A stretch of DNA of 64,000 nt from Marinobacter alexandrii (GTDB lineage: Bacteria > Pseudomonadota > Gammaproteobacteria > Pseudomonadales > Oleiphilaceae): assembly GCF_005871205.1 (NCBI RefSeq), contig NZ_SWKM01000011.1:744001-808000 (forward strand), read 5' to 3'. Numbering within the stretch: the stretch's first letter is position 1; every line of letters starts with the position of its first letter. The notes beneath the pieces are model-generated. The model did no database searches, was not told where the DNA came from, and saw only the letters and a list, made by a program, of their open reading frames with translations. This document shows, piece after piece, positions 7,369 to 16,444 of this stretch. The position numbers and the translations under genes were made by a program.

Positions 7369-7511
7369 TTAGTCGAACAGGGAGAGCTGGTCGGCCTCGG
7401 CTTCAGGTTTTTGGGGTGCCAGTGGTCGTTTCTGAACCGGGCCCTTGCGGCTGCCAGCGGATCATGATCGCGGGTGCGAAGGTCGCGCTTGAACCACACT
7501 ACGGTGGTCAT
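7369..7511 (-). pseudogene. Internally deleted photolyase relic
   Basis: An ATG at 7511 with a GGAG nearby starts MTTVVWFKRDLRTRDHDPLAAA, the typical N-terminus of a cryptochrome/photolyase. After about 23 residues the frame becomes meaningless. In the next frame the segment ends QKPEAEADQLSLFD and TAA at 7369-7371, which looks like a genuine photolyase C-terminus. The two ends are therefore joined by a deletion that removed nearly the whole gene and shifted the frame (143 bases in all). It lies just downstream of the SCO gene in the same orientation. Assignment of the N-terminal part is firm; the C-terminal part is likely. Confidence 0.6.
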
Positions 7512-7563
7512 TGGCCATGACTCCAGCTGCGCCGGCAGCGGCTGGAGATCTGTCCTGCGATTG

Positions 7564-8196
7564 TCAGGACGGCGCAGGCTCGGCGGCAAGCGCCGTCAGG
7601 TCTTCAGTGATCTGCTCGGTTGTCAGACCGGGCCTGAGTAACAGGCGGGCATCGCCGTCACCATCGAACACATACACCGCCGCGCTGTGGGAGACCTGGT
7701 AGTTGCCCTCGGCATCCGGTTGGTCATAGCCGAAAGTGGTGCGGTAGCGCTTGGTGAATGCCCGCAGGGTGGCTTCCTCACCGGTCAGCCCTACCACGCC
7801 CTGGCCGAAGAAGTTGACGTAACTGGCGATGCGTTCCGGGGTGTCCCGGTTTGGGTCAACACTGACAAACAGGGTGGTGACTTCTCCCTGCAGATCGTCA
7901 GGCATTTGCTTTATCGCGGCGCGCAAACCACTCAGGGTGGCTGGGCAAACGTCCGGACAGGAGGTGAAACCAAAATAAACCAGGCGGATCTGGCCCGCCG
8001 AGTCGGTTTCGGTCACCGGGTTGCCGGAGGTGCCGGTCAGGGTGAACTCCAGCTCCGGCATCAGCCCGCTGATGTCCTTGCCGTGCCAATTCTCCTCGTC
8101 GCCCAGGCAGCCGGTCAGAATCAGCGAGAGCGACCACACCAGCACGAACAGGGCGGCAGGGCGGAGCCGGGCCAGGGGTAGACGCAGTGGCATCAT
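7564..8196 (-). CDS. SCO1/SenC family copper chaperone lipoprotein
   Basis: A 210-residue protein with a signal sequence ending LILTGC, a lipobox that would anchor it to the membrane at the periplasmic side. The thioredoxin-like domain has the copper-binding CxxxC motif (TSCPDVCP, about residue 90) and the conserved distal His (YQVSHSAAVY). SCO proteins deliver copper or reduce the Cu(A) site of cytochrome c oxidase subunit II. Its start overlaps the ctaG stop by 4 bases, so the two are translated as one operon. This matches a role in oxidase assembly. Confidence 0.92.
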   Translation of the reverse strand: MMPLRLPLARLRPAALFVLVWSLSLILTGCLGDEENWHGKDISGLMPELEFTLTGTSGNPVTETDSAGQIRLVYFGFTSCPDVCPATLSGLRAAIKQMPDDLQGEVTTLFVSVDPNRDTPERIASYVNFFGQGVVGLTGEEATLRAFTKRYRTTFGYDQPDAEGNYQVSHSAAVYVFDGDGDARLLLRPGLTTEQITEDLTALAAEPAPS

Positions 8197-9044
8197 GGGG
8201 CTGATCCTTCTGTTATCGGTTGGCGAGATTGGCGACTGGAGTGGCCTCCGTCCTCATGCATGGCCCGGCGCAGAATGATCAGGATACCGACGATGCTCAT
8301 CATCGCTGGCGGAATCCAGGTCAGCAGTCCGCCCAGCAGTTGGTCGGTTTCCGGCGGCATGGGCCAGGCCCGGCCACAGACCTCGTACACGTCGTACACC
8401 ATACCCCGGGAGAACACGATCCACGCCCCTAAAATCATCTGCGGTATCGCCACCAGCGCCAGCAACAGAATGCGTTTGCCATAGCCAAGCGCATTACTGA
8501 ACGCCGGTGAACGCGAATCCAGAATCAGCCACCAGAACAGCAGGCCATCGAGCAGCATGCTCCAGTTCATCAGCCAGTACAGTTGCCGGCTGAGCATGGC
8601 GTCGAAATGGATCGGCGGCCAGAGCCAGAAAAAAATCAGGCCGACAAACAGAAACGCAGCAATGGCCGGTTGTTGCAGCAGCCGGTACAGCCAGCCCAGT
8701 GGTGCAAGCAGGCGGCGGCTGCCGGGACCGGCGAAGCCATACCAGTAGCGGGCAATGGGCAGGGGATTGGACAAGGCAATCAGGATGGGCCCCAGGTGGT
8801 GAAGAATGAGGTGCTGGCCCCGGTGCACGAAGAACATGTACTGGGAATAGTAATCGAACCGGGTCTGCATCACCGCGTAACAGAGCATCACTCCGAGCAC
8901 GAAGGTGACAATGCGAATCGGGCCGGGACGATCCGCTGCCGGCATCCGGAGCAGGGCTATACCATACAGGCCCAGCACGGCCGCGAAGCTGAACACGGTC
9001 AGTGGCGAAAAATCGTAGGGCAGTAAATAGCCGGCGGCAGACAT
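8193..9044 (-). CDS. ctaG: Cytochrome c oxidase assembly factor, CtaG (caa3 type) family
   Basis: About 283 residues with seven predicted membrane segments. The family pattern is present: HRGQHLILHHLGPILIALSNP in the middle (as separate His pairs), FFWLWPPIHFDAMLS and a final charged tail. The caa3_CtaG family helps insert copper into terminal oxidases. I chose the ATG at 9044, which gives a natural hydrophobic N-terminus; a TTG at 9077 would add eleven residues and has AGGGA ahead of it. It forms an operon with the SCO gene downstream. The region suggests the edge of a cytochrome oxidase gene cluster. Confidence 0.85.
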   Translation of the reverse strand: MSAAGYLLPYDFSPLTVFSFAAVLGLYGIALLRMPAADRPGPIRIVTFVLGVMLCYAVMQTRFDYYSQYMFFVHRGQHLILHHLGPILIALSNPLPIARYWYGFAGPGSRRLLAPLGWLYRLLQQPAIAAFLFVGLIFFWLWPPIHFDAMLSRQLYWLMNWSMLLDGLLFWWLILDSRSPAFSNALGYGKRILLLALVAIPQMILGAWIVFSRGMVYDVYEVCGRAWPMPPETDQLLGGLLTWIPPAMMSIVGILIILRRAMHEDGGHSSRQSRQPITEGSAP

Positions 9045-9181
9045 AGATCGCACTCTTAGTGAGCGAGTAGTGTGCAAGTTTCCCTGGCACGGGTTATCTT
9101 TTTTGTCAGAGCCCTCCGAGTCTTACCGTCATGGGGACGGATTTCAAGGTCGGTTCAGACAGTTCTTGACGGAGAGAGTGT

Positions 9182-10870
9182 ATGGCCCGATTCAGCGATT
9201 CCATCGCGGCACCTTCGGTATTGATCTTTGACTGGCACGGCACGTTGGTAGACACCCACGATGCCATGTTCAGCGCCATGGAGGACATGCTGCCGCAACT
9301 GGAAGACCTGAACCTGGTGGAGCGGCTGCTGCCCGAGGCGAAATGCCGGACCCCGGACGATGCCCGGTTGGTTCGCTATATCCGCATCTTCCGCCGCCTG
9401 CACCCACGGATTCTGGCCGAACGCCGGGTCTCCCGAACCGATATTTTCAACGCTATCTTCGGCGAAGACCGCGACGCCAAGCTGATTGCCCACAAAGCCT
9501 ACAACGAGGCCTATCGTCGTTATTTCGGCAAGGTGAAACCGTTCCAGCCGGGGGCATACGAGTACTTGTCGGCGCTCAGGGCCATGGGCATCAAACTGGC
9601 GGTTTCCACCAACCGGAATCGGGAGTTTCTCGACAAGGAACTGGTTACCGTGGACGAGGGCCGCTGGCAGCATCTGTTCGATGCCACCGTGTGCGCCGAC
9701 GACGTCACCGAGTACAAGCCCGACCCGGAAGTGATTCTCAAGACCCTGGAAAAGCTGGGGCTGCCGGCAGACGGACGCGCCTGGTATGTTGGTGACAGCT
9801 ACGTCGACATGCTGACCGCCAACCGTGCCGGAGTCGCCGGGGTGTTTTACAACGGCGCCTGTTGGGAGCCACAGCGCATCGACAGCTGGTTCTCCTTCCG
9901 CGATGCACCGTCAGCCATTCTCGACAGTTTCGAGGATCTGCTGGACTTGCTTGCCCTGCTGGAACGCAGTCATCCCGAGGCCTTCCGCCAGTCGCCGGCA
10001 GAGGTGCGACCAAGGCCATTTCCACCACCTGCGCGGCCGGAGCCCCGGGTGGAGGCCGACTGGCATCCGGCGGTGGTCAAACTCATCCGGCCGTCGGTGG
10101 TGCTGTTCGACTGGCATGCCACCCTGGTGGATACCCTGGATGCCATGTACCACGCCGTCGATGACATGCTGCCGGATTTCCACAAGCTGGACCTGATGGA
10201 TCGTATGGTCTCCCCGGAGGACAGTAAAACTCCGGAAGACGCTCGGTTGGTGGCCTACGTGCGTGAGTTCGCGCGCCTGCATCCGAAGGTAAAGGCGGAC
10301 CGGAAGATCTCCCGAACGGATATTTTCGAGGTGCTGTTTGGTGACGATCAGGAAGCCAAGCAGGTTGCCCACCAGGCGTTCAACTTTCACTACCGCACTC
10401 ATTTCGGAACGGTGAAGGCGTTTGAGCCCAAGGTACGGGACGTGCTGGAAGGATTGCGTCGACTGCACAGGCAGGTCGGCGTCATTACCAATCGCGATCG
10501 GGAGTTTTTTGAGCACGAGCTGGCGGCCGTGGAGGAGACCGGGTGGACTCACCTGTTTGATGTCGATGTTTGTGGTGACGACACCCCGCTGCGCAAACCG
10601 CATCCTGACCAGCTGCTGCTGGCGGTGCAGAAGCTGGATTATCCGCCCGATCCCAGCGTCTGGTACGTGGGTGACAGCACCACCGATGTGATCGCGGCGA
10701 AACGGGCCGGCATGACCTCGGTGTTTTTCAACGGGGCCCAGTGGGATCAGCCTTGGCTTAACCGCATCTTTCCCGGTACTCATAAACACCCCGATAAGCC
10801 CGATGTGGTGGTGAATGACTTTTCGGAATTCTGGGCGCTGGTGCTGGCCTGCGAGATCGGACCTCCCTAA
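9182..10870 (+). CDS. Tandem-duplicated HAD-like hydrolase
   Basis: A 562-residue protein made of two homologous HAD domains, about residues 1-280 and 295-562, repeating with a period of 293 residues. Each has motif I (FDWHGTLVD at D17, FDWHATLVD at D310), motif II (STNRNRE and ITNRDRE), a motif III Lys (EYKPDP and LRKPHP) and motif IV (VGDSYVDM and VGDSTTDV). In both copies the second Asp of the DxD motif, the usual acid/base, is His (D17-W-H19; D310-W-H312). The insert between motifs I and II is a helical cap. Activity is unknown; it may be a phosphatase with altered chemistry. GGAG precedes the ATG. It stands alone. Confidence 0.85.
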   Translation: MARFSDSIAAPSVLIFDWHGTLVDTHDAMFSAMEDMLPQLEDLNLVERLLPEAKCRTPDDARLVRYIRIFRRLHPRILAERRVSRTDIFNAIFGEDRDAKLIAHKAYNEAYRRYFGKVKPFQPGAYEYLSALRAMGIKLAVSTNRNREFLDKELVTVDEGRWQHLFDATVCADDVTEYKPDPEVILKTLEKLGLPADGRAWYVGDSYVDMLTANRAGVAGVFYNGACWEPQRIDSWFSFRDAPSAILDSFEDLLDLLALLERSHPEAFRQSPAEVRPRPFPPPARPEPRVEADWHPAVVKLIRPSVVLFDWHATLVDTLDAMYHAVDDMLPDFHKLDLMDRMVSPEDSKTPEDARLVAYVREFARLHPKVKADRKISRTDIFEVLFGDDQEAKQVAHQAFNFHYRTHFGTVKAFEPKVRDVLEGLRRLHRQVGVITNRDREFFEHELAAVEETGWTHLFDVDVCGDDTPLRKPHPDQLLLAVQKLDYPPDPSVWYVGDSTTDVIAAKRAGMTSVFFNGAQWDQPWLNRIFPGTHKHPDKPDVVVNDFSEFWALVLACEIGPP

Positions 10871-10994
10871 ACCGGGCTCCTAAGAACGGCAGAGCCCTTA
10901 TCCGGCGGCACTCTCGGGCCGAAAGTCAGACCAACCGAAGTGCAGATCTGCTAAGGTAGCGCACACCCCAACGACAACAACAAACGACCAGACC

Positions 10995-11711
10995 ATGACC
11001 GACACCAAAGCATCGATTCTCGTGGTTGATGATGACGCCTCCATTCGGGAACTCCTGCACGAGCACCTGTCCCGGGTTGGCTACGACATCCACACCGCGG
11101 AAGACGGTGATCAGATGCGGGCGCATCTCAAAACCTACGTGATTGACCTGATCGTCCTGGACGTGATGATGCCCGGAGACGATGGTTTCACTTTGTGCCG
11201 GGAGGTTCGTGAACATTCCCAGGTGCCTATCATCATGCTCACTGCCAGTTCCGATGAGACCGACCGGGTGGTCGGGCTCGAGATCGGCGCCGATGATTAC
11301 CTGGCCAAACCGTTTAGTGCCCGGGAACTGCAGGCCCGGATCAAGGCACTGTTGCGCCGGGCTCAGTTTGCCCGGGTCGATAATCCGAGATACGTGGTGT
11401 TCGACCGCTGGCGCCTGGACACCCTCACTCACGAGCTGATTGACGATCAGGGCGGCAAGGTGAGTGTTTCCGGTGCTGATTATGCCCTGCTGCAGCTGTT
11501 TCTCAGCCATCCGAACGAGATTCTGGACCGGGACACCATTTCCGGCGTTACCCGTGGCCGCGAATCCACGCCCCTGGACCGGGTGGTCGACGTTGCCGTC
11601 AGCCGGTTGCGGCAGAAGTTGGGCGACCAGGGCAAGGATCCGAAACTGATCAAGACGGTGCGTGGTGCCGGGTATCTGCTGGCGGCCACGGTAAGTCATG
11701 CCGCCGAGTGA
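10995..11711 (+). CDS. gltR: OmpR family response regulator, probably controlling the gts sugar importer
   Basis: A 238-residue response regulator: receiver domain 1-125 with Asp56 as phosphoacceptor (LIVLDVMMPGDDG), acidic pair DDD at 12-14 and Lys in YLAKPF, then an OmpR/PhoB winged-helix DNA-binding domain (residues 135-235). The stop overlaps the start of the sensor kinase gene by 14 bases. The pair lies just before a glucose-type ABC transporter, as GltR-GtrS does in Pseudomonas, so control of sugar uptake is the likely job. The family is certain; the gene symbol is by synteny. A small palindrome GCAGATCTGC is upstream at 10942-10951. Confidence 0.88.
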   Translation: MTDTKASILVVDDDASIRELLHEHLSRVGYDIHTAEDGDQMRAHLKTYVIDLIVLDVMMPGDDGFTLCREVREHSQVPIIMLTASSDETDRVVGLEIGADDYLAKPFSARELQARIKALLRRAQFARVDNPRYVVFDRWRLDTLTHELIDDQGGKVSVSGADYALLQLFLSHPNEILDRDTISGVTRGRESTPLDRVVDVAVSRLRQKLGDQGKDPKLIKTVRGAGYLLAATVSHAAE

Positions 11712-13161
11712 GTCTGCAATCTGGCACACCCCGCGGCGCTGGATACCCTCTTCGCTGTTGGGGCGGGTGCTGCTGCTGACTCTGCTGGCCATGGGGGCAG
11801 CCCAGGTTATCTCCAGCATGGCCTGGGTGGGCGCCTTCAAGGCCCAGCGGGTTGAGGGGCTGGTGGTCACCACCCGGAATCTGGCGCAGTCTGCCGCAGC
11901 TACTGCTCAGTTCTTCAACTCCCTGCCTCTGGACTATCGCCACATCGTGCTGGACCAGTTGCGTAACATGGGCGGAACCCGGTTTTTCGTGTCGCTGAAT
12001 GACAAGCGCATCGACATGGCGCCTCTGCCGGACACCGAACAGAAAGAGCTGGCCACCGAGGAAGTACGGTCGGTACTGCGCCGTCGTTTGGGCAACGACA
12101 TCAACCTGCACGTGGATTTTGTGCACCCGGAAGACCTTCGCATCCTCAACACCGAGTTGCCGTTGGACGCCTTGCCGCCGTCTTGGGCACACTATTCACT
12201 GATGCTTGAGCCGCTGAATCCGCCGGTGCTTGTGATGCAGATCGAAGTGGCCGAGGACGATTGGCTGTATCTGGCATCGCCCCTGCCAGCGCCCTATGTA
12301 TCGTTGGAAGACGAGGGTGTTCCGGGGCAACAGGTGTTTTTCCTGGTGGTGATGATCGGGTTGCTGTTTCCGGTGCTGGCCTGGCTGATCCGTCAACAAA
12401 CGCGACCACTGCGGAAACTGGCGAAGGCCACTCGTGATCTGCCCCTGGATGATGACCAGCCGTCGCTAAAAGAGCAGGGCAGCGCTGAGATCGTCGCCGT
12501 CACTCGCAGCTTCAATACCATGCGCCGGCGCCTGCAAAATTATCTCAGTGACCGGGAGCAGTTGTTTCGCGCCATCTCCCACGATCTGAAAACACCGATT
12601 ACCCGCCTGCGTCTGCGCATTGATCTGATTGATGATGAGCCTATGCGGGAGAGGCTGGAAGCGGACTTGTTGGAGCTGGAATTATTGGTGAAAGGTGCCT
12701 TGCAGTCCCTCAAGGACACTGACATTCACGAAAACGTGGAGCCGGTGGATATCCGGCGCATGTTGGAGCGGATGGCGGAGGCATACCGCGCCGATGGTGA
12801 CGAGCGGTTGAAAGTCCAGGGCAGTTGCCAGCTGTATCGGGGCAAACCACTGGCCCTGAGTCGGTGCCTTGGAAACCTGGTGGATAATGCCATCAAGTAC
12901 GGTGAGCGGGCCCTGGTCCAGCTTGAGGATTCGGCAGAGCAACTGGTTGTCCGGGTGGACGACCATGGTCCGGGTATTCCGGAAGCAGAGCTGCAGCGCA
13001 TTTTCGAACCCTACTACCGGCTTGATCAGGCCAGTCGCCAGGGCCACGGTCTTGGCCTCGGAATCGCCCGCAATATTGCCCAGAATCACGGCGGTGATCT
13101 GACCATCAGCAATCGTATGGAAGGTGGTTTGCGCGTGGTTCTGGCCCTGCCGCGGCATTGA
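11698..13161 (+). CDS. gtrS: Sensor histidine kinase, GtrS/EnvZ type
   Basis: A 487-residue membrane kinase. TM1 is near residues 22-42, a periplasmic sensor domain of about 165 residues follows, TM2 is near 212-232, then HAMP, a HisKA domain with the phosphorylated His295 in AISHDLKTP, and an ATPase domain with N box (LVDNAIKYG), G1 (DDHGPGIP) and G2 (GHGLGLGIA). It overlaps its response regulator gene. Its position before the sugar transporter suggests it senses a sugar or sugar acid in the periplasm, as GtrS does for 2-ketogluconate. A strong terminator follows the stop codon. Confidence 0.88.
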   Translation: MPPSESAIWHTPRRWIPSSLLGRVLLLTLLAMGAAQVISSMAWVGAFKAQRVEGLVVTTRNLAQSAAATAQFFNSLPLDYRHIVLDQLRNMGGTRFFVSLNDKRIDMAPLPDTEQKELATEEVRSVLRRRLGNDINLHVDFVHPEDLRILNTELPLDALPPSWAHYSLMLEPLNPPVLVMQIEVAEDDWLYLASPLPAPYVSLEDEGVPGQQVFFLVVMIGLLFPVLAWLIRQQTRPLRKLAKATRDLPLDDDQPSLKEQGSAEIVAVTRSFNTMRRRLQNYLSDREQLFRAISHDLKTPITRLRLRIDLIDDEPMRERLEADLLELELLVKGALQSLKDTDIHENVEPVDIRRMLERMAEAYRADGDERLKVQGSCQLYRGKPLALSRCLGNLVDNAIKYGERALVQLEDSAEQLVVRVDDHGPGIPEAELQRIFEPYYRLDQASRQGHGLGLGIARNIAQNHGGDLTISNRMEGGLRVVLALPRH

Positions 13162-13177
13162 CCCTCCGTCCCCAGAG

Positions 13178-13208
13178 CCCATGTAACAGCCTTGTTACAT
13201 GGGTTTTT
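13178..13208 (+). terminator. Rho-independent terminator after the kinase gene
   Basis: CCCATGTAACA (13178-13188) and TGTTACATGGG (13193-13203) are perfectly complementary over a GCCT loop and are followed by TTTTT. It separates the two-component operon from the sugar transporter operon. Confidence 0.9.
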
Positions 13209-13322
13209 CAGTTTGATACGTTCTCTGTGATCTCCTTGTCATAGACTTCTGGTCTGACCATTGGCTTTTGAACCGGTGGTTGACTGGTTCGATTTCTCTG
13301 ACAAAAACAACAAGGAGTCATT

Positions 13323-14582
13323 ATGACCGCCTTCAAGCGTACCCTTTCCGCCCTTGCCGTATCTGCCTGCCTGATGCCTGCCGCTGCTACCCATGCCGGC
13401 GAGGTTGAGGTTCTGCACTGGTGGACCGCCGGTGGCGAAGCCCGTGCCGCCGCTGCCCTGAAAGAGATGATGGAAGAGCAGGGTCACACCTGGAAAGACT
13501 TTGCAGTTGCCGGTGGCGGCGGTGAAGCAGCCATGACCGTGCTGAAAACCCGTGCCGTATCCGGCAATCCTCCGGCTGCCGCCCAGATCAAAGGGCTTGA
13601 TATCCGCGAGTGGGCCAAGCTCGGTTTCCTGACCAGCCTGGACGACGTGGCCGCCGCCGAGAACTGGGACCAGTTGGTGCCGCCGATGATCTCGGACGTG
13701 ATGCAGTACGAAGGTGAGTACGTGGCGGTGCCGGTGAACGTACACCGGGTCAACTGGCTCTGGGTTAACCCGCAGGTGATGGAAAAAGTCGGCGTTGAAA
13801 TTCCCAACACCCTGGACGAATTCTTTACCGTAGCCGACAAGCTCAAGGCCGCCGGTTACATTCCGCTGGCCCACGGTGGTCAGCCCTGGCAGGACGCCAC
13901 CGTATTCGAAGCCGTCGCCCTGGCAGTGATGGACAGCGACACCTACCGCAAGGCCTTTGTTGAGCACGATATGGATGTGATCAACAGCGCGGTAATGGAA
14001 GAGGTGTTTGCCAAGTTTGCCAAGGTCATGAGCTACGTTGACGATAACGCCGCCGGCCGCGACTGGAACACCGCCACCGGCATGGTTATCCGTGGTGAAG
14101 CCGCCATGCAGATCATGGGTGACTGGGCCAAGGGCGAATTCACCGCCGCCGGCCTGACACCGGGTGAAGACTACCTGTGCGCCGCCGCACCGGGCACCGC
14201 CGGTGAGTTCACCTTCAACGTTGATTCCTTTGCTATGTTCAGCCTCAGTGAAGAGGAAGACGTTGCCGCCCAGAAAGACCTCGCCCGTACCATTCTCGAG
14301 CCGAAATTCCAGACCGTGTTTAACCAGAACAAGGGTTCTATCCCGGTTCGTACCGACATGGACATGTCCGAGTTTGATGCCTGTGCCCAGGCTTCAATGG
14401 AAACCTTCAAGAGCAGCGCCGACACCGGCGAGCTGGTGCCAAGCCTGGCCCATGGCCTGGCGACGACCAGTTATGTTCAAGGTCAGGTTTTTGATGTGGT
14501 CACCAACTTCGTGAACTCCAGCGATAAGGATCCGGTGAAAGCCACGGATCAGTTGGCCGCCGCCATCCAGGCCGCTAAGTAA
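13323..14582 (+). CDS. gtsA: Sugar ABC transporter, periplasmic binding protein
   Basis: A 419-residue type 1 extracellular solute-binding protein. Residues 1-25 are a signal peptide ending THAG, and the mature chain opens with [13 protein letters not shown], the usual start of glucose/mannose-type binding proteins (GtsA). Trp-rich sugar-contact segments are seen ([23 protein letters not shown]). AAGGAG stands before the ATG. It is the first gene of a four-gene operon with two permeases and an ATPase. Control by the upstream two-component system is likely. Glucose or mannose is the probable substrate by homology to Pseudomonas gts. Confidence 0.9.
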   Translation: MTAFKRTLSALAVSACLMPAAATHAGEVEVLHWWTAGGEARAAAALKEMMEEQGHTWKDFAVAGGGGEAAMTVLKTRAVSGNPPAAAQIKGLDIREWAKLGFLTSLDDVAAAENWDQLVPPMISDVMQYEGEYVAVPVNVHRVNWLWVNPQVMEKVGVEIPNTLDEFFTVADKLKAAGYIPLAHGGQPWQDATVFEAVALAVMDSDTYRKAFVEHDMDVINSAVMEEVFAKFAKVMSYVDDNAAGRDWNTATGMVIRGEAAMQIMGDWAKGEFTAAGLTPGEDYLCAAAPGTAGEFTFNVDSFAMFSLSEEEDVAAQKDLARTILEPKFQTVFNQNKGSIPVRTDMDMSEFDACAQASMETFKSSADTGELVPSLAHGLATTSYVQGQVFDVVTNFVNSSDKDPVKATDQLAAAIQAAK

Positions 14583-14637
14583 AGTAGCCAAGAGTCACCC
14601 GCCCGGGTGGCTCTCCGATTCTTTCGGGAGAACTCTC

Positions 14638-15564
14638 ATGGAACACACTCAGCGGCGCCCCGCCGGGGTAGTCAGTGCACCGTCACGACTGCTGGACGGC
14701 CTGCAGCGTTGGTTGCCGAAGCTGGTGATCGCCCCAACCTTCGTGTTGATCGGCATCGGTATCTACGGCTACATGCTGTGGACCGGCGTCTTGTCGTTCA
14801 CCAGCTCCAGCTTCCTGCCCACCTATGACTTTGTCGGCTTCGATCAGTACGCCAAATTGATGGCTAACGACCGCTGGCTGACCGCCTCGAAAAACCTCGC
14901 CATATTTGGGGGGCTGTTCATCTTCGCCTGTCTGTTTATTGGCGTGGTGCTGGCTATTTTTCTGGACCAACGAATCCGTCAGGAAGGCGCGATCCGTACG
15001 ATCTATCTGTACCCAATGGCGCTGTCGATGATCGTCACCGGTACCGTCTGGAAGTGGATTCTTAACCCGAGTCTGGGCCTTGAAAAACTGATGCACGATT
15101 GGGGCTGGACCTCGTTCAGCTTTGACTGGCTGGTGAATTCCGACCTGGCCATCTACACCATCGTGATGGCCGCGGTCTGGCAAGCCTCTGGCTTTGTCAT
15201 GGCGCTGTTCCTGGCCGGCCTGCGCGGTGTCGATTCCTCCATTATCCGGGCCGCCCGGGTCGACGGTGCCAGCCTGCCGTTGATCTACTGGAAGATTATC
15301 CTGCCGTCACTGCGGCCGGTGTTCTTCAGCGCGGTCATGGTGCTGGCTCACATCGCCATCAAGAGCTTTGATCTGGTCATGGCCATGACGGCAGGTGGCC
15401 CCGGTTACTCCACCGACCTGCCAGCGGTGTTCATGTACGCCCACACCTTTACCCGCGGTCAGATGGGCCTGGGCTCTGCCAGTGCCATGCTGATGCTGGG
15501 TGCCATCCTGGCTTTGATCGTGCCTTACCTGTACTCGGAACTGAGGGAGAAGCGCCATGACTGA
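14638..15564 (+). CDS. gtsB: Sugar ABC transporter permease, MalF-like
   Basis: A 308-residue inner membrane permease with six core membrane segments after a short N-terminal cytoplasmic stretch. The EAA loop that contacts the ATPase is present as IRAARVDGASLPLIYWKIILP (given in part: RAARVDGAS...ILP, about residues 200-222). The start has GGGAG before the ATG. It is 55 bp after gtsA and overlaps gtsC by 8 bases, so coupled translation is likely. Belongs to the carbohydrate uptake transporter 1 group. Confidence 0.92.
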   Translation: MEHTQRRPAGVVSAPSRLLDGLQRWLPKLVIAPTFVLIGIGIYGYMLWTGVLSFTSSSFLPTYDFVGFDQYAKLMANDRWLTASKNLAIFGGLFIFACLFIGVVLAIFLDQRIRQEGAIRTIYLYPMALSMIVTGTVWKWILNPSLGLEKLMHDWGWTSFSFDWLVNSDLAIYTIVMAAVWQASGFVMALFLAGLRGVDSSIIRAARVDGASLPLIYWKIILPSLRPVFFSAVMVLAHIAIKSFDLVMAMTAGGPGYSTDLPAVFMYAHTFTRGQMGLGSASAMLMLGAILALIVPYLYSELREKRHD

Positions 15565-16426
15565 TGTGACTCGTCCCGGCCTCCGCCCCAGCCGTATTGC
15601 CATCTACGGCCTACTGATCCTGGCGTGCCTGGTGTACCTGGTGCCGCTGTTCATCATGCTGGTGACCAGCTTCAAGACACCCATGGACATCCGCACCGGT
15701 AACCTGGTGGCGCTGCCCACTGAATGGACCACCATTGGCTGGACCAAAGCCTGGTCTCAAGCTTGCACCGGCGTTCAGTGCGACGGCATCAGCGGTTACT
15801 TCTGGAACTCGTTCAAGATGACCGTACCGGCGGTGATGATCTCCACGCTGCTGGGCGCCTTCAACGGTTACGTGCTGGCGAAGTGGAAGTTCCGTGGTTC
15901 GGACCTGCTGTTCGGCCTGCTGCTGTTTGGCTGCTTCGTGCCGTTTCAGGTGGTGCTGCTGCCCATGGCCGCGACCCTGGGCCAACTCGGGCTGGCGAAC
16001 ACCACGCCGGGTCTGGTGCTGGTGCACGTTATCTATGGGGTGGCGTTCACCACGCTGTTTTTCCGCAACTACTACGTGGCCATTCCTGATGCGCTGATTA
16101 AGGCGGCCCGTCTGGACGGCGCCGGCTTCTTCACCATCTTTTTCCGCATTCTGCTGCCCATGTCGACGCCCATTTTCATGGTGTCGCTGATCTGGCAGTT
16201 CACCCAGATCTGGAACGACTTCCTGTTCGGGGTGGTGTTCGCCAGTGGCGACAGCCAGCCCATCACCGTTGCGCTGAACAACCTGGTGAACACCAGCACC
16301 GGCGTCAAGGAATACAACGTGGATATGGCAGCGGCCATGATTGCGGCACTACCGACACTGGTGGTGTACATCGTGGCGGGTAAATACTTCATCCGGGGCC
16401 TGACCGCCGGCTCTGTTAAAGGCTGA
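15557..16426 (+). CDS. gtsC: Sugar ABC transporter permease, MalG-like
   Basis: A 289-residue inner membrane permease with six membrane segments and the EAA motif as KAARLDGAGFFTIFFRILLP (residues about 178-197). An insert with two Cys (QACTGVQCDGISG) lies in the first periplasmic loop, as in GtsC-type permeases. It overlaps gtsB at its start and is followed after 18 bp by the ATPase gene. It pairs with GtsB to form the translocation pore. Confidence 0.92.
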   Translation: MTDVTRPGLRPSRIAIYGLLILACLVYLVPLFIMLVTSFKTPMDIRTGNLVALPTEWTTIGWTKAWSQACTGVQCDGISGYFWNSFKMTVPAVMISTLLGAFNGYVLAKWKFRGSDLLFGLLLFGCFVPFQVVLLPMAATLGQLGLANTTPGLVLVHVIYGVAFTTLFFRNYYVAIPDALIKAARLDGAGFFTIFFRILLPMSTPIFMVSLIWQFTQIWNDFLFGVVFASGDSQPITVALNNLVNTSTGVKEYNVDMAAAMIAALPTLVVYIVAGKYFIRGLTAGSVKG

Positions 16427-16444
16427 CCTGAGAGGAAAACAACA

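Noticed and set aside
7056..7589. A 177-codon minus-strand frame over the Met-rich gene and photolyase relic
   Set aside because: Only its first part is photolyase-like; the rest is antisense to the Met-rich gene.
10874..10897. GGGCTC/GAGCCC inverted repeat after the HAD gene
   Set aside because: Only 6 bp with a 12-nt loop and no T run, so not counted as a terminator.
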